NCBI GenBank assembly: GCA_963818505.1
Contig: CAWFSJ010000001.1
Location: forward strand, 62,001 to 126,000
Direction of reading: 5' to 3'
Source of the DNA: JADKAV01 sp963818505
Lineage (GTDB): Bacteria > Actinomycetota > Actinomycetes > S36-B12 > UBA10799
Length of the DNA: 64,000 nt
The notes below the pieces were generated by a model. The model was given only the letters and a program-made list of their open reading frames with translations, searched no databases and was not told the origin of the DNA. Shown piece after piece: positions 35,556 to 45,098 of the stretch. Within the stretch, counting starts at the first letter, position 1. The number at the start of each line of letters is the position of its first letter. Made by a program: the position numbers and the translations under genes.

Positions 35556-36317
35556 ATGGGCTGGAGACGTTACGTCGCGGTTGGGGACTCATTCACCGAG
35601 GGGGTGGGTGATCCTCGCCCCGATGGCAGTCAACGGGGCTGGGCCGACAGGACGGCGGAGTCCCTTGCCGTGTGCGACCCGCAGTTCCGCTACGCGAACC
35701 TGGCCATCCGGGGCCGGCGCCTTGCCCAGATCGTGGATGAACAGGTGCCTGAGGCCCTGCAGATGGGTCCGGATCTGGTCAGTTTCGCCGGCGGGATCAA
35801 TGACGCTTTGCGCCGCCATTGGGACCTCGCGGCGATGGCTGGCAACCTCGACGCCGGCATCGCAGACTTGCGCGCTGCCGGGGCTGACGTGGTCATCGTG
35901 ACCTTCGGGCGTCCGTCGGGCAGGTCGCGACTCATGGGTTCGATCGAGGGCAGATTGGCCGACTACCGAGAGGTCACCTACGACGTGGCGAGGCGCTACC
36001 AGTGCATCGTCGTGGATTTCTGGGACTATCACGTCTTCGATGATCCCCGCTTCTGGTCGCAGGACCGACTCCATCTGAACGAAGTGGGGCACCAACGGGT
36101 TTCGCAAGCGGTCCTTCACGCGCTGGGTGTGGATGCAAGGCCGTGGTGGTCTCCACTGCCACCCGTGCGCGCTTTGTCGCCGGTCGCGAAGATCGGCCGG
36201 GATGTCACCTGGGCGAGCAAACACCTCGCCCCGTGGTTGGGGCGACGAGCCACCGGTCGCAGTTCGGGTGACGGCGTGAGCGCCAAACGACCCGCGCTTG
36301 AACCGCTCAGTAATTAA
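35556..36317 (+). CDS. SGNH/GDSL-family hydrolase
   Basis: The 253-residue protein has block I VAVGDSFTEGVGD with the nucleophile Ser, a Gly in block II (RGRRL), block III FAGGIND (GxND) and block V DRLHLNEVGHQ (DxxH). All catalytic and oxyanion positions are present. It is an esterase or lipase of unknown substrate with no signal peptide. Its 3' end overlaps the convergent aquaporin gene by 11 bp. Confidence 0.9.
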   Translation: MGWRRYVAVGDSFTEGVGDPRPDGSQRGWADRTAESLAVCDPQFRYANLAIRGRRLAQIVDEQVPEALQMGPDLVSFAGGINDALRRHWDLAAMAGNLDAGIADLRAAGADVVIVTFGRPSGRSRLMGSIEGRLADYREVTYDVARRYQCIVVDFWDYHVFDDPRFWSQDRLHLNEVGHQRVSQAVLHALGVDARPWWSPLPPVRALSPVAKIGRDVTWASKHLAPWLGRRATGRSSGDGVSAKRPALEPLSN

Positions 36318-37056
36318 GGGTGTAGAGCAGGGCCGCTGCGACCGATCCCAGGATCGGTCCCACGATCGGCACCCACGCGTAACCCCAGTCGATCTTCTCC
36401 TTGCCGTGCAGAGGCAACAGGGCGTACGCGATGCGAGGACCGAGGTCTCGCGCTGGGTTGATGGCGTAGCCAGTGGCGCCGCCCAGGCCGGCCCCGATGC
36501 CGATGACCGCGAAGGCGACACCGGCGTAGCCCAGTCCGATGTTGCCGAGGTTCGGTGCGGCGCCTTCGACTGAGGGCTGCCACGGAGCCTGCTGAACGAT
36601 CCAGTAGACGAGCACGAAGGTGGCTACTGCTTCGCTGATGGTGTTCCAGCCCAGCGAACGGACACCCGGCTTGGTGTAGAAGATGCTGCCTGTGGTGTGC
36701 AACTCGTCGTGGTCGTCGAACTGCTTCTTGTAGACCACATACACGAGAAGGGCACCGACGAAGGCTCCCGCGAACTGGCCGAGGAAGTAGTAGGGGGTGA
36801 CCGACCAAGCCACGTTGCCGGTGATGGCGAGCCCCACGGTGACGGCAGGGTTCAGGTGGGCACCGGACTCCCAGGCCACGCTGGCGCCGATGAAGACCGC
36901 CATGCCCCAGCCGAACGCGGTCAGCATCCAGTTGGCCGATCCGAATCCGAGGCTCTTCTTCAACGACCCCAGTGCGCCGATGCCGCATCCGATCAGGACA
37001 AGGACGGCGGTACCTATGAACTCATTGGCCGTGATGGACCGCAGTGAATCAACCAT
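36307..37056 (-). CDS. Aquaporin / MIP-family channel
   Basis: The 249-residue protein has six transmembrane helices and both pore loops: HLNPAVTV (about residue 68) and AINPARDLGPR (about residue 200). A long loop KKQFDDHDELHTTGS after helix three and the residue after the second NPA (Asp in NPARD) suggest an aquaglyceroporin rather than a strict water channel. No glycerol kinase or dehydrogenase gene lies next to it, so transport of water or another small polyol is possible. Confidence 0.9.
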   Translation of the reverse strand: MVDSLRSITANEFIGTAVLVLIGCGIGALGSLKKSLGFGSANWMLTAFGWGMAVFIGASVAWESGAHLNPAVTVGLAITGNVAWSVTPYYFLGQFAGAFVGALLVYVVYKKQFDDHDELHTTGSIFYTKPGVRSLGWNTISEAVATFVLVYWIVQQAPWQPSVEGAAPNLGNIGLGYAGVAFAVIGIGAGLGGATGYAINPARDLGPRIAYALLPLHGKEKIDWGYAWVPIVGPILGSVAAALLYTLNY

Positions 37057-37095
37057 GGGTGAGTGTGTACCACCCCCAGCGCGGCTATTGCGCGG

Positions 37096-37812
37096 TCAGT
37101 TGATCAGGTTGATGGCCCGGCTCACCGTCACCAGGATCGTCAACAAAGACACAGTGGACTGGATTGTGAATAGGAGTTTCGCGCGGTGACTCAACGGCAT
37201 GGTGTCGGTGGGGGAGAACGCGATGATGTTCGTGTATGCCGTGAACAAGTAGTCGGGTAGGGCGGGGGACCACTTCATGCCGGAAGCCTGCTGCGGGAAC
37301 TGGAAGTCCCAGTCCTTGACGTCGCCAGTGGCCCGGGTCTTGGGCCCGCCGCCGTCGGTCCACCAGTAGACGATGCCGAAACTCAGGACGTTGATGGCCA
37401 ACACCCCGAACCCGGCGAAGAGCAGGACCCCGCCGTCGTCCTCGACTCCTTGCAGCATCGCCACAAGCAGAAGGCTCGCGTTCAGGACACTGGCCATGAC
37501 CAGGAAACCCAGGTACACCGTGATGCAGCGCCGGATCACCCGACCGGTCATTCCAGACGCCTGCAGGATCACGATGGCGGCCGGCACGCCGATGACTTCG
37601 ATAGCCGGAATCACCCACTTGGCGCCCAGCGTCACCTCATCGGGCAGCAGCATCTGGATCGTGGCGATCGCCAGCACAACGACCGCCACTTGGTAGGCAG
37701 TTGAGCGGGAGATGGCACCTTCGGACACGGGCGCAAACGTATCGGCAGGTGCAGGCGCATTGCTCGCCGTGCCCCGGAGAGCAGGAATAGACTGACACCG
37801 TGTTGGCCGCAC
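37096..37812 (-). CDS. Membrane protein of unknown function
   Basis: The protein has up to 238 residues with about five hydrophobic segments after a disordered N-terminus. The C-terminal part DYLFTAYTNIIAFSPTDTM then PLSHRAKLLFTIQ resembles the pore-and-last-helix region of a DUF1345-like group of membrane proteins. The longest start (37812) overlaps the start of the divergent L,D-transpeptidase gene; GTG 37728 (reading VSEGAISRSTAYQ) is a plausible shorter start. Confidence 0.65.
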   Translation of the reverse strand: MRPTRCQSIPALRGTASNAPAPADTFAPVSEGAISRSTAYQVAVVVLAIATIQMLLPDEVTLGAKWVIPAIEVIGVPAAIVILQASGMTGRVIRRCITVYLGFLVMASVLNASLLLVAMLQGVEDDGGVLLFAGFGVLAINVLSFGIVYWWTDGGGPKTRATGDVKDWDFQFPQQASGMKWSPALPDYLFTAYTNIIAFSPTDTMPLSHRAKLLFTIQSTVSLLTILVTVSRAINLIN

Positions 37813-38396
37813 TACCGCCGCCCTCGCCTTGCGAATTGCCCCTGGGTGCGATTCATCGGGTGGATGCCGATCGTCATCAGCAAGTCGTCATTGCACGCGG
37901 CCGGGGTGAACATTCCAGCTACACCCGCCTCTCGCGCTGGGCCTACGACGGTTCCTGCTGGGTGAAGGTGGGTTCGACGGCGGCACGCAACGGTGCCCGC
38001 GGATGGCATCACCGCCCGTGGGATTACAGCTACCTGTCACCGATCGGCACGTTCGGGCTCACCGACGCGGGTGGGCGCCTGCGCAAACCCAAGGGCGCCA
38101 CGCTGCCGTACGACCACGACCGGTCCGGTTTCACCGGCCCGCCAGGGCGCGAGTGGGTCTTCGACTATGTGGTGGCGGTGAACTTCAATCGGGTGCCGGG
38201 TCGCAGCCCGTTGAATCTGTACCGGCCCAACCCCAAGATCAACGATGGCGGCATCTGGCTGCACGTGTCGGGGCCTGCGGCCACCAGAGGCTGCATATCG
38301 GTGAGCCGCAAGCAGATGCGCAAGACCCTGAAATGGCTGGATCCGGCGGCCGCGCCGGTGATCGTCATGGGCCCGGGCTCAGTGCTGGACAGGTGA
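37800..38396 (+). CDS. L,D-transpeptidase (YkuD-like) family protein
   Basis: GTG 37800 has TAGACT 6 nt upstream (leaderless). The 198-residue protein carries WLHVSGPAATRGCISVS, the HxnS/TxGC[IV]S catalytic block (Cys about residue 160), preceded by a beta sandwich with YLSPIGTFGLTDAGG. L,D-transpeptidases make 3-3 crosslinks in peptidoglycan or attach proteins to it. No signal peptide or anchor is evident from this start, which is unusual for an enzyme acting outside the membrane. It resembles the YkuD-like catalytic domain proteins of other actinobacteria. Confidence 0.82.
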   Translation: MLAALPPPSPCELPLGAIHRVDADRHQQVVIARGRGEHSSYTRLSRWAYDGSCWVKVGSTAARNGARGWHHRPWDYSYLSPIGTFGLTDAGGRLRKPKGATLPYDHDRSGFTGPPGREWVFDYVVAVNFNRVPGRSPLNLYRPNPKINDGGIWLHVSGPAATRGCISVSRKQMRKTLKWLDPAAAPVIVMGPGSVLDR

Positions 38397-38399
38397 GCC

Positions 38400-39368
38400 T
38401 CAGGCGGGCAGTGCCTCGATGGTGCGCGGCGTCTCCTGCCCGTCGTCGTGAGCAACGGCCATGCCTGCTGTGATCGCGGCGGACGCGTAGACCACCACGG
38501 TCTCCAGGTACAGGACGAACAGCATCGCGATCGGTGCGGCGAAGGCGCCGTACTGAGGTTTGTCCACCGACCACCCGATGATGAAGCTGAGCAGGTACTT
38601 CAGAATCTCGATGCCCACCGCGCCGATGAGCGTCCCGGCCAAGCGTGGCCCGCGGGACGGACGGATCCCCCCTAGGTGCCCCAGGATCAGCCACACCACG
38701 AGTGCGTTGATCGCCACGGACAGCAAGCCCGTCAGCAGGATCAGCAATATGCGGGTGAAGTCCCCCTCCAGGCCCAGGAAGTCCAGTACCGGCTCGGTGA
38801 AGATGCTCACCGCTACGTTCGGGATGAACGAGATCGCGATCAGCGGGGCCAGCAGTAGCAGCCAGCCCAGTAGGCGCACTTTGCCCAACACGAAGTTGCG
38901 CGGATCCTTTGGGGCCCCGTAGATCAGATGGATGGACTTGCTTGCCGCTGTGATCGCGCCGCCACCGGAGTACAGCAGCACGAGCAGACCCACGATCGAT
39001 GTCGTCTGCCCTATCTCCATCAGGGTTTGCGGCGACAGTCCCTGGTCTCCGATCAGACCAGGAAAGGCATTGCTGACGCTTTGCGTGAGTGCGTCTGCCA
39101 CTCGTTCGCTTCCGAGAACTGCCGTGAGGCCGAACGCGAACGCCAGCAAGGCGAAGACCGACAAGAAGATGTAGTAGGCGGTGCCGGCTGCCAGAAGAGA
39201 GGCATTCGCGTGGCTGAACCGCAGGAACCCCCTGTAGCCGCCTCCCGCACTGGTGCTCTTCTCGTCGAGCTTCTCGAGCATGGCTTGGACGGCTTTGGGC
39301 TCCGGGTCGATCCGCTGTCCGGGTATCGGGGGCGGGACGGCGGCGATAGCCGGGGCTTCGTCGGGCAT
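38400..39368 (-). CDS. YihY/BrkB-family membrane protein
   Basis: ATG 39368 gives 322 residues with six transmembrane helices. Family features are FSHANASLLAAGTAYYIFLSVF near the first helix and VLLYSGGGAITAASKSIHLIYG after the second. The family is called virulence factor BrkB or YihY, formerly and wrongly RNase BN; its role is unknown. A longer reading runs into the promoter of the divergent small membrane protein gene. Confidence 0.88.
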   Translation of the reverse strand: MPDEAPAIAAVPPPIPGQRIDPEPKAVQAMLEKLDEKSTSAGGGYRGFLRFSHANASLLAAGTAYYIFLSVFALLAFAFGLTAVLGSERVADALTQSVSNAFPGLIGDQGLSPQTLMEIGQTTSIVGLLVLLYSGGGAITAASKSIHLIYGAPKDPRNFVLGKVRLLGWLLLLAPLIAISFIPNVAVSIFTEPVLDFLGLEGDFTRILLILLTGLLSVAINALVVWLILGHLGGIRPSRGPRLAGTLIGAVGIEILKYLLSFIIGWSVDKPQYGAFAAPIAMLFVLYLETVVVYASAAITAGMAVAHDDGQETPRTIEALPA

Positions 39369-39441
39369 GCGGGTCTCCGATCTGGGTGGGGGCACAGTGA
39401 CATTCACCGATGTGGCGCACCTGATACGGCAAACTACGCCT

Positions 39442-39744
39442 ATGTCCGCTCCCGTGGGAGCCCGCGCGACCATCGTGGTGCTCGAAGTGCTCCAGGTGTT
39501 GTCTCTGCCCGCTTGGTTGTTCGGTGCCGTCTTCGCTGTCTCGGCCTTAGGAGAGGATCAAGCGAACCTCGGGACGTATGTGGCCGTGGGGGTTCTCTTG
39601 TCCTACCCTGTCTGGCTCGTCGGTCTGGGGGTGGGTTCGTGGATGCAGGTGCGCCAGGGGCACACAGGCGTAGCGCTCGCACTGACGGGACTGGCCAGCC
39701 TGCCTTTGCTGCTCCTGGGGGTCCTCACGATCTTCTCCATGTGA
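39442..39744 (+). CDS. Small three-helix membrane protein
   Basis: ATG 39442 gives 100 residues with three hydrophobic helices (about residues 10-38, 45-65 and 78-98). No motif is recognisable. The start was chosen because the upstream extension is antisense to the YihY gene. Divergent from that gene, with a 73-bp spacer. Confidence 0.65.
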   Translation: MSAPVGARATIVVLEVLQVLSLPAWLFGAVFAVSALGEDQANLGTYVAVGVLLSYPVWLVGLGVGSWMQVRQGHTGVALALTGLASLPLLLLGVLTIFSM

Positions 39745-39789
39745 GTCTCGGCGATGGGCGTGATCGCGCCGCCGTCGTATCCTTCGACC

Positions 39790-40962
39790 ATGCGCACCTT
39801 GGCAGCCGCAGTGCTGATCGCCCTCGGACTTGCCGGGTGCGCCAACCACGATGGCGCCCATGATCCGGGCCCTGGCGTCGCCGAAGACCACTCGCAGATG
39901 CAGATGACGCCCACGCCCGATGTTCAGACTGTGGCGCTGGAGGCAGGCCGCGACGAACGCATCGTCACAGTGGGTGTCCCGGTTGGCTTCCAGCCCGTTG
40001 CTCCGCAAGGGGCGACCGATGAGTACAGGTGTTTCGTGGTGGACCCGGGTACCAAGTCCGACACGATGATCACGGGTACGGAGTTCCTGCCGGGCAACCC
40101 GGCCATCGTGCACCACTCCATCCTTTACACCGTCTACCCGGAACAGATCGAGGCCGCCGAGCAACTCGATGCCGAGGACCCAGGGCCGGGCTACGAGTGT
40201 TTCGGTGGGTCGCGGCTGCCCGCTCGCGGGGGGATGCTGGCCGGACTCGATCAGGCGGACTGGATCACGGCATGGGCACCTGGGGGCGGACCGAACGTCA
40301 TGCCCGCGGGCCATGGGATGGCACTGCCTGCCGGCGGCCGGGTTGTGATTCAGATGCACTACAACCTGCGTTCTGAGCAGGGGGCCGACTCCACGCAGGT
40401 GCGCCTGCGGGTGACCGACGAGAAACGCAAGCCGCTTACGACCATGCTGCTTCCGGCCCCGGTTGAGCTGCCCTGCGCGCCCGGTGAATCCGGTCGGTTG
40501 TGCCAGCGCACGGACGCCGTCGATGATGTCATCAGTCGTTTCGGGGTGGACTCCGGTGCGACCATCGCAGGACTGCAGTTGCTGTGCGGGGGAGATCCTG
40601 ACGACCCCCGCGCGGGTTCGGTGCAGACGTGCGACCGCGTGATCGGCGAGCAGCGCAAGATCTTCGCCGTCGCCGGGCACATGCACCTTCTCGGCCGCGA
40701 GATCTCGGTGACCCTGAACCCTGGGCGCGACGACGAACAAGTGCTGCTGGACATCGACAACTGGGACTTCGACCAGCAAGGCGCGGTACCCCTGGCGAAG
40801 CCCGCCATGGTGCAGCCTGGCGACGTTTTGCGGGTGCGCTGTCGCCACGATGCTGGTCTGCGCTCACAACTGCCCGCACTGCAGGGCACTCCGGCGCGCT
40901 ACGTGGTCTGGGGTGAGGGGACCACCGACGAGATGTGTCTGGCAATCCTGATCACGGGGTGA
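39790..40962 (+). CDS. Lipoprotein related to copper type II ascorbate-dependent monooxygenases
   Basis: ATG 39790 is leaderless (TATCCT 7 nt upstream). The 390-residue protein has a lipobox LGLAGC (Cys about residue 17). It then has the two-domain copper-monooxygenase pattern of DBH/PHM enzymes: AIVHHSI (CuA-type His-His, about residue 112), HYN (about residue 187), VAGHMHLLG (about residue 298, HxH) and a late DEMC. Several cysteines may form disulfides. The eukaryotic enzymes hydroxylate with ascorbate and O2; activity of bacterial homologues is little known. It would act on the outer face of the membrane. Confidence 0.78.
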   Translation: MRTLAAAVLIALGLAGCANHDGAHDPGPGVAEDHSQMQMTPTPDVQTVALEAGRDERIVTVGVPVGFQPVAPQGATDEYRCFVVDPGTKSDTMITGTEFLPGNPAIVHHSILYTVYPEQIEAAEQLDAEDPGPGYECFGGSRLPARGGMLAGLDQADWITAWAPGGGPNVMPAGHGMALPAGGRVVIQMHYNLRSEQGADSTQVRLRVTDEKRKPLTTMLLPAPVELPCAPGESGRLCQRTDAVDDVISRFGVDSGATIAGLQLLCGGDPDDPRAGSVQTCDRVIGEQRKIFAVAGHMHLLGREISVTLNPGRDDEQVLLDIDNWDFDQQGAVPLAKPAMVQPGDVLRVRCRHDAGLRSQLPALQGTPARYVVWGEGTTDEMCLAILITG

Positions 40963-40991
40963 TCGCGCTGGCACGGCCATACGATCGGGCT

Positions 40992-42419
40992 ATGGTCTTG
41001 CACACATTCGGCGATGACGCGCTGGGCACTCTGGACATGGTCGGGATCCGTGACGAACTGGCCGCGGGACGCGTGAGTGCAGCTGAGCTGCATGCCGCCG
41101 CGCGCAAGAGACTTGAGCGGGTCGAACCGCTGAACGCCGTGGTGACGCTCACTGAAGGTCAGGGGGGCTCGGAAGGTCCTTTCGCCGGGATCCCGTCGTT
41201 CGTGAAGGACAACGAGGACATGCGTGGTTTCCCCACGACCTTCGGCTCCCGGGCGATCCCCGACGTGCCCGCCAAGGCCGATACCCGCCTGGTGGCACAC
41301 TGGCGCGGCCTCGGATTCGACATTCTGGGCAAAACAGCCCTTCCCGAGTTCGGACTGACGGCAACCACCGAACCTGAGGCACATGGGCCCACCCGCAACC
41401 CGTGGAACCTCGACCATTCCACGGGCGGATCGTCCGGGGGATCGGCGGCTCTGGTGGCGGCCGGGGTCGTGCCCGTCTGCCACGCGAATGACGGCGGAGG
41501 TTCGATCCGGATCCCGGCGTCCTGCTGTGGCTTGGTGGGTCTGAAACCCTCCCGGGGTCGTATGCCCCAGCCCGAGGCCATGGACAGGATGCCGGTCAAC
41601 ATCGCCGTCCAGGGAGCTGTGACCCGCAGTGTGCGCGACACCGTGGAGTTCTACCGGGCCATGGCGGTTCGATTCCCCGCTGCGGGTCTGCCCCCCATTT
41701 CCGCGACCGGCGACGTGTCGGGCCTTCGGATCGCCATGGTGACCAACGGTGTGGCCGACCTACCCGTGGACCCTGTTGTGCGCGAGGCCGTCGAGTCGGT
41801 CGGGCTGTTGTGCCAAGAGCTGGGCCACCATGTCGAGGCGGTGGACAACCCCTTCGGCGACCAGATCGCACGCGACTTCCTGCGCTACTGGGGGATGCTC
41901 GCTTTCGCCTTGCGCAGGTTCGGATCGCGCCTCTACGGCCCTGACTTCTCTCAAGGTGACCTTGAGGCCTTCACCATCTACCTCGGCGAGCATTTCGCTT
42001 CGGTGGCCGCGACAGTGCCGGCATCGCTACGCCGACTACGACGTTTCGGCGCGGGCTACGAGCAGGACATGTCCGGCTACGACCTGGTGCTTTCCCCCGT
42101 TCTTGCCACACCGCCGGCTCCCATCGGCTACATCGGACCCGACGTTGCCGTGCGCACCCACTTGGTGCGGTTGCTGCGGTATGCGTCATTCACGGCGCTG
42201 CAGAACATCTCAGGGGCACCGGGCATCTCCTTGCCCCTGGCGAGCACTGCTGCGGGGCTGCCCATCGGCATCCATTTCGGTGCCAAGTGGGGCCAGGAAC
42301 AGATGCTGCTGGATCTGGGCGCCCAACTCGAACAAGCCCAACCCTGGCAACGCATAGACCGGGCGGACGCAGGGGGACAGGGCGTAGATTTGCCAATGGG
42401 GGGCGAGAGCTCCCCCTGA
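40992..42419 (+). CDS. Amidase (amidase signature family)
   Basis: ATG 40992 has TACGAT 6 nt upstream (leaderless). The 475-residue protein has the Ser-cisSer-Lys triad: Lys in SFVKDNED (about residue 71), cis-Ser and nucleophile in STGGSSGGSAALVA with GGGSIRIPASCCGLVGLKP. Members hydrolyse amide bonds of small compounds; it resembles the aryl- and 6-aminohexanoate-type amidases rather than GatA, since gatB and gatC are absent here. Confidence 0.9.
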   Translation: MVLHTFGDDALGTLDMVGIRDELAAGRVSAAELHAAARKRLERVEPLNAVVTLTEGQGGSEGPFAGIPSFVKDNEDMRGFPTTFGSRAIPDVPAKADTRLVAHWRGLGFDILGKTALPEFGLTATTEPEAHGPTRNPWNLDHSTGGSSGGSAALVAAGVVPVCHANDGGGSIRIPASCCGLVGLKPSRGRMPQPEAMDRMPVNIAVQGAVTRSVRDTVEFYRAMAVRFPAAGLPPISATGDVSGLRIAMVTNGVADLPVDPVVREAVESVGLLCQELGHHVEAVDNPFGDQIARDFLRYWGMLAFALRRFGSRLYGPDFSQGDLEAFTIYLGEHFASVAATVPASLRRLRRFGAGYEQDMSGYDLVLSPVLATPPAPIGYIGPDVAVRTHLVRLLRYASFTALQNISGAPGISLPLASTAAGLPIGIHFGAKWGQEQMLLDLGAQLEQAQPWQRIDRADAGGQGVDLPMGGESSP

Positions 42420-42438
42420 CGACAAGCAGGGAGTTCTG

Positions 42439-43968
42439 ATGGCAACGGTGTCGATGAGTGTGCAGGATGCCCTGTGGCTGACCATGGACCGGCCCAACAA
42501 CCTGATGGTCGTCGACGGTTCGTTGGTGCTTCGCTCGACTCCGGACATCGATGACGTCCGTGAGATCTTCGCCGGGGCCGTCGAGCGATTCCCAGTTCTG
42601 GGCCGCAAAGCGGTGAAGTCCGGGCTCGGCTGGGCCTGGCAGGACGATCCGGATTTCGACCTCGATCGTCATGTGCACGTTGTGGAACTCGATGAGGGCA
42701 TGGGTGTTGCCGACCTGCAGCGGTTCATGGCCGAACAGCGCTCGCAGCCCCTGCCCAAGGATCGTCCGTTGTGGACGGGTTTCCTGGTGACACCCATCAC
42801 CCTTGCCGACGGTACGCAAGGGTCCGCGGTCATGACGCGGTTCCACCATGCGATTGCCGACGGCGTGCGCCTCACCCAGGTGCTGCTGGGCATGTGTGAG
42901 TCGGAGAAGGCCGAGGTCGGGGCCCGGGTCGTTCGCAAGGGCGTCGAGGCAACCGAGGCGCCCAGCCCTCCTGAGGAGATGGGACGGGTGGCAGCGCACG
43001 CCGCCGAAGAGGTCGCCCACGTGGTCGAGGCCGGTGTGGAAGGTGTGGCACACGAGGCCGCCCAAGCGCTGCGCAACCCGCTGTCGGCGCTGGCCCACCT
43101 GCCCGGCCGCGCGTTGGGTGTGGCCAGGGCTGGAGTGCATCAGGTCGACCAGGGCTGGTCTTTGGTGCGCCACCCGGACCGGCTGCTGGATGCACTGGAG
43201 GTGCTCGGTGCCGAGCAGCATCGAAGTCTCAACGACCTGTCGTCGGTGACCAAGATCGCCCTTGCCAACTCCGACGAGACACTCTGGAGCGGCAAGCCAG
43301 GGACAGAGAAGGCACTGGCGTGGTCGCAGGCTGTGCCGATCGAGGATGTCAAGGCCATCGGCCGGGCGGCCGGGGCGACTCTCAACGACGTGCTGCTCAG
43401 TGCGATCTCCGGTGGTCTGCAGCGTTTCCTGAGCGAGCACGGGGAGTCGCTCGACGAGGTCTCCTGGATGGTCCCGGTCAATCTGAAGCCGTTCGAGGAC
43501 AACCTGCCACCGGACCTGGGCAACTACTTCGCTTTGGTCTTCTTGCCAATGCCGCTGGATGAGGGCGATCCTCGTACGCGATTGGAACAGATGCACCACC
43601 GTATGCAGCGGATCAAGAACTCCGACGAGGCGGTTCTGACATTCGGCCTGCAGCGTATGGTTTCGATGTCTCCGAGCCAGATCGCGTTCTTCTTGACCAA
43701 CTTCTTCGCCAACAAGGCCGTCGGGGTACTCACCAACGTGCCCGGTCCGACGGGTCTGCTGCGGTTCGCGGGCGCGGACGTGGACCAGGTCGTGGGCTTC
43801 GCTCCGTGCTCGGGTAACCAGCCGATGACCGCAACGATCTTCAGCTACAACGGGTCGGTGACCATCGGGTTCGCCACGGACGCAGGGCTGCTGCCTGATC
43901 CAGACGTCCTCGTCGCCTACGTCATGGCCGAACTGACGAGGATGAGCGAGGAGATCCTCCAGTCCTGA
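42439..43968 (+). CDS. WS/DGAT-family O-acyltransferase (wax ester synthase/diacylglycerol acyltransferase)
   Basis: The 509-residue protein carries the catalytic HHAIADG (HHxxxDG, about residue 135), and the family motifs LNDVLLSAISGGL and NVPGPTGLLRFAGADV. An alanine/histidine-rich helical insert (about residues 180-235) separates the halves, as in many actinobacterial members. It would make triacylglycerol or wax esters for storage. A good Shine-Dalgarno (GGGAG) precedes the ATG. Confidence 0.92.
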   Translation: MATVSMSVQDALWLTMDRPNNLMVVDGSLVLRSTPDIDDVREIFAGAVERFPVLGRKAVKSGLGWAWQDDPDFDLDRHVHVVELDEGMGVADLQRFMAEQRSQPLPKDRPLWTGFLVTPITLADGTQGSAVMTRFHHAIADGVRLTQVLLGMCESEKAEVGARVVRKGVEATEAPSPPEEMGRVAAHAAEEVAHVVEAGVEGVAHEAAQALRNPLSALAHLPGRALGVARAGVHQVDQGWSLVRHPDRLLDALEVLGAEQHRSLNDLSSVTKIALANSDETLWSGKPGTEKALAWSQAVPIEDVKAIGRAAGATLNDVLLSAISGGLQRFLSEHGESLDEVSWMVPVNLKPFEDNLPPDLGNYFALVFLPMPLDEGDPRTRLEQMHHRMQRIKNSDEAVLTFGLQRMVSMSPSQIAFFLTNFFANKAVGVLTNVPGPTGLLRFAGADVDQVVGFAPCSGNQPMTATIFSYNGSVTIGFATDAGLLPDPDVLVAYVMAELTRMSEEILQS

Positions 43969-44038
43969 CTGTCCCCGGGGCACACCGGACGGCGAATGCA
44001 GCAATTGCGGGTCATAAGGCGTCTGACAGACTGGCGCA

Positions 44039-45097
44039 ATGATGCTTCCGGCTGCCGCGGTAAGCGGCGGTGAACCTACGTTGTTCGTCCCTGCTTGGAT
44101 GTGGGCCCTCACTGTCGGGATCGTGGTGGTCCTCATCACGTTCGAGTTCATCCAGGCGACCCGCAACCCCCACGAGGTGCAGATCCGGGAGGCGGCGGTC
44201 CAGTCCGTCATCTACGTGGCGATCGCGATCGCCTTCGGTGTCTTCTTCGCGTGGTGGAGTGCCGACCAGACACCGGCAAACGGCGGGTCCTTCGGTTTGG
44301 AGTACTTCGCCGGGTGGCTGATCGAGAAGAGCCTGTCCGTCGACAACCTCTTCGTGTTCGTGATCATCATGAGCGCGTTCGCAGTGCCCAAGATCTACCA
44401 GCAGAAGGTCCTCATGGCGGGGATCGCAGGTGCGCTGGTCCTGCGCACGATCTTCATCTTCGTGGGTGCCGCAGCCCTGCAGGCCTTCACTTTCACCTAC
44501 GTGGTCTTCGGGGCGTTCCTGATCTACACGGCCATCGGGCTCGCGCGGCACCGCGATGAGGATCCCGAGTTCAGCGAGGGCAAGGTCGTCAAACTGGCCA
44601 AGCGGGTGCTTCCCTTCACCGACGAGTACGACGGCCCGCATCTACACACGCGGATCAACGGAAAGTTCTACGGCACACCCCTGTTGATGGTGATGATCGC
44701 CATCTTCGCAACCGACATCATCTTCGCTCTGGACTCGATCCCGGCGGTCTACGGCGTGACCAACGAGCCCTTCATCGTCTTCGCGGCCAACGCCTTCGCC
44801 CTCTTGGGTCTACGCGCCCTGTACTTCCTGGTCGCGGGACTGCTGGACCGACTGGTGTACCTGTCTCTGGGCTTGGCGGTCATCCTCGCGTTCATTGGGG
44901 TGAAACTGATCCTGGTGTTCTTCGGCATCCACATCGACATCTGGTTGTCCCTGGCATTCATCATCGGGATCCTGATCATCACGACCGTCGCCTCGCTGAT
45001 CAAGGTTCGTAAGGACCCGTCAGCGATCGCTCACGCGGGCACGATCCCCGGCTTCGATTCCACCAAGGAGAAGCCCAAGGGCACGCCCGAGGCCTAA
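44039..45097 (+). CDS. TerC-family integral membrane protein (Alx-like)
   Basis: The 352-residue protein has about nine hydrophobic helices. The TerC signatures EKSLSVDNLFVFVII and ATDIIFALDSIPAVYGVT with conserved acidic residues are present. The family exports or handles metals, especially manganese in Alx/MeeF-type members, and TerC was first linked to tellurite resistance. I looked for a yybP-ykoY manganese riboswitch in the 70 bp upstream and do not see one. Confidence 0.9.
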   Translation: MMLPAAAVSGGEPTLFVPAWMWALTVGIVVVLITFEFIQATRNPHEVQIREAAVQSVIYVAIAIAFGVFFAWWSADQTPANGGSFGLEYFAGWLIEKSLSVDNLFVFVIIMSAFAVPKIYQQKVLMAGIAGALVLRTIFIFVGAAALQAFTFTYVVFGAFLIYTAIGLARHRDEDPEFSEGKVVKLAKRVLPFTDEYDGPHLHTRINGKFYGTPLLMVMIAIFATDIIFALDSIPAVYGVTNEPFIVFAANAFALLGLRALYFLVAGLLDRLVYLSLGLAVILAFIGVKLILVFFGIHIDIWLSLAFIIGILIITTVASLIKVRKDPSAIAHAGTIPGFDSTKEKPKGTPEA

Positions 45098-45098
45098 G

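Noticed and set aside
43971..43985. CCCCGGGG palindrome after the WS/DGAT gene as terminator
   Set aside because: There is no loop or T-run; short self-complementary GC words are common in this genome.
44000..44038. yybP-ykoY manganese riboswitch before terC
   Set aside because: Only about 70 bp separate it from the previous gene and no conserved helices are visible.
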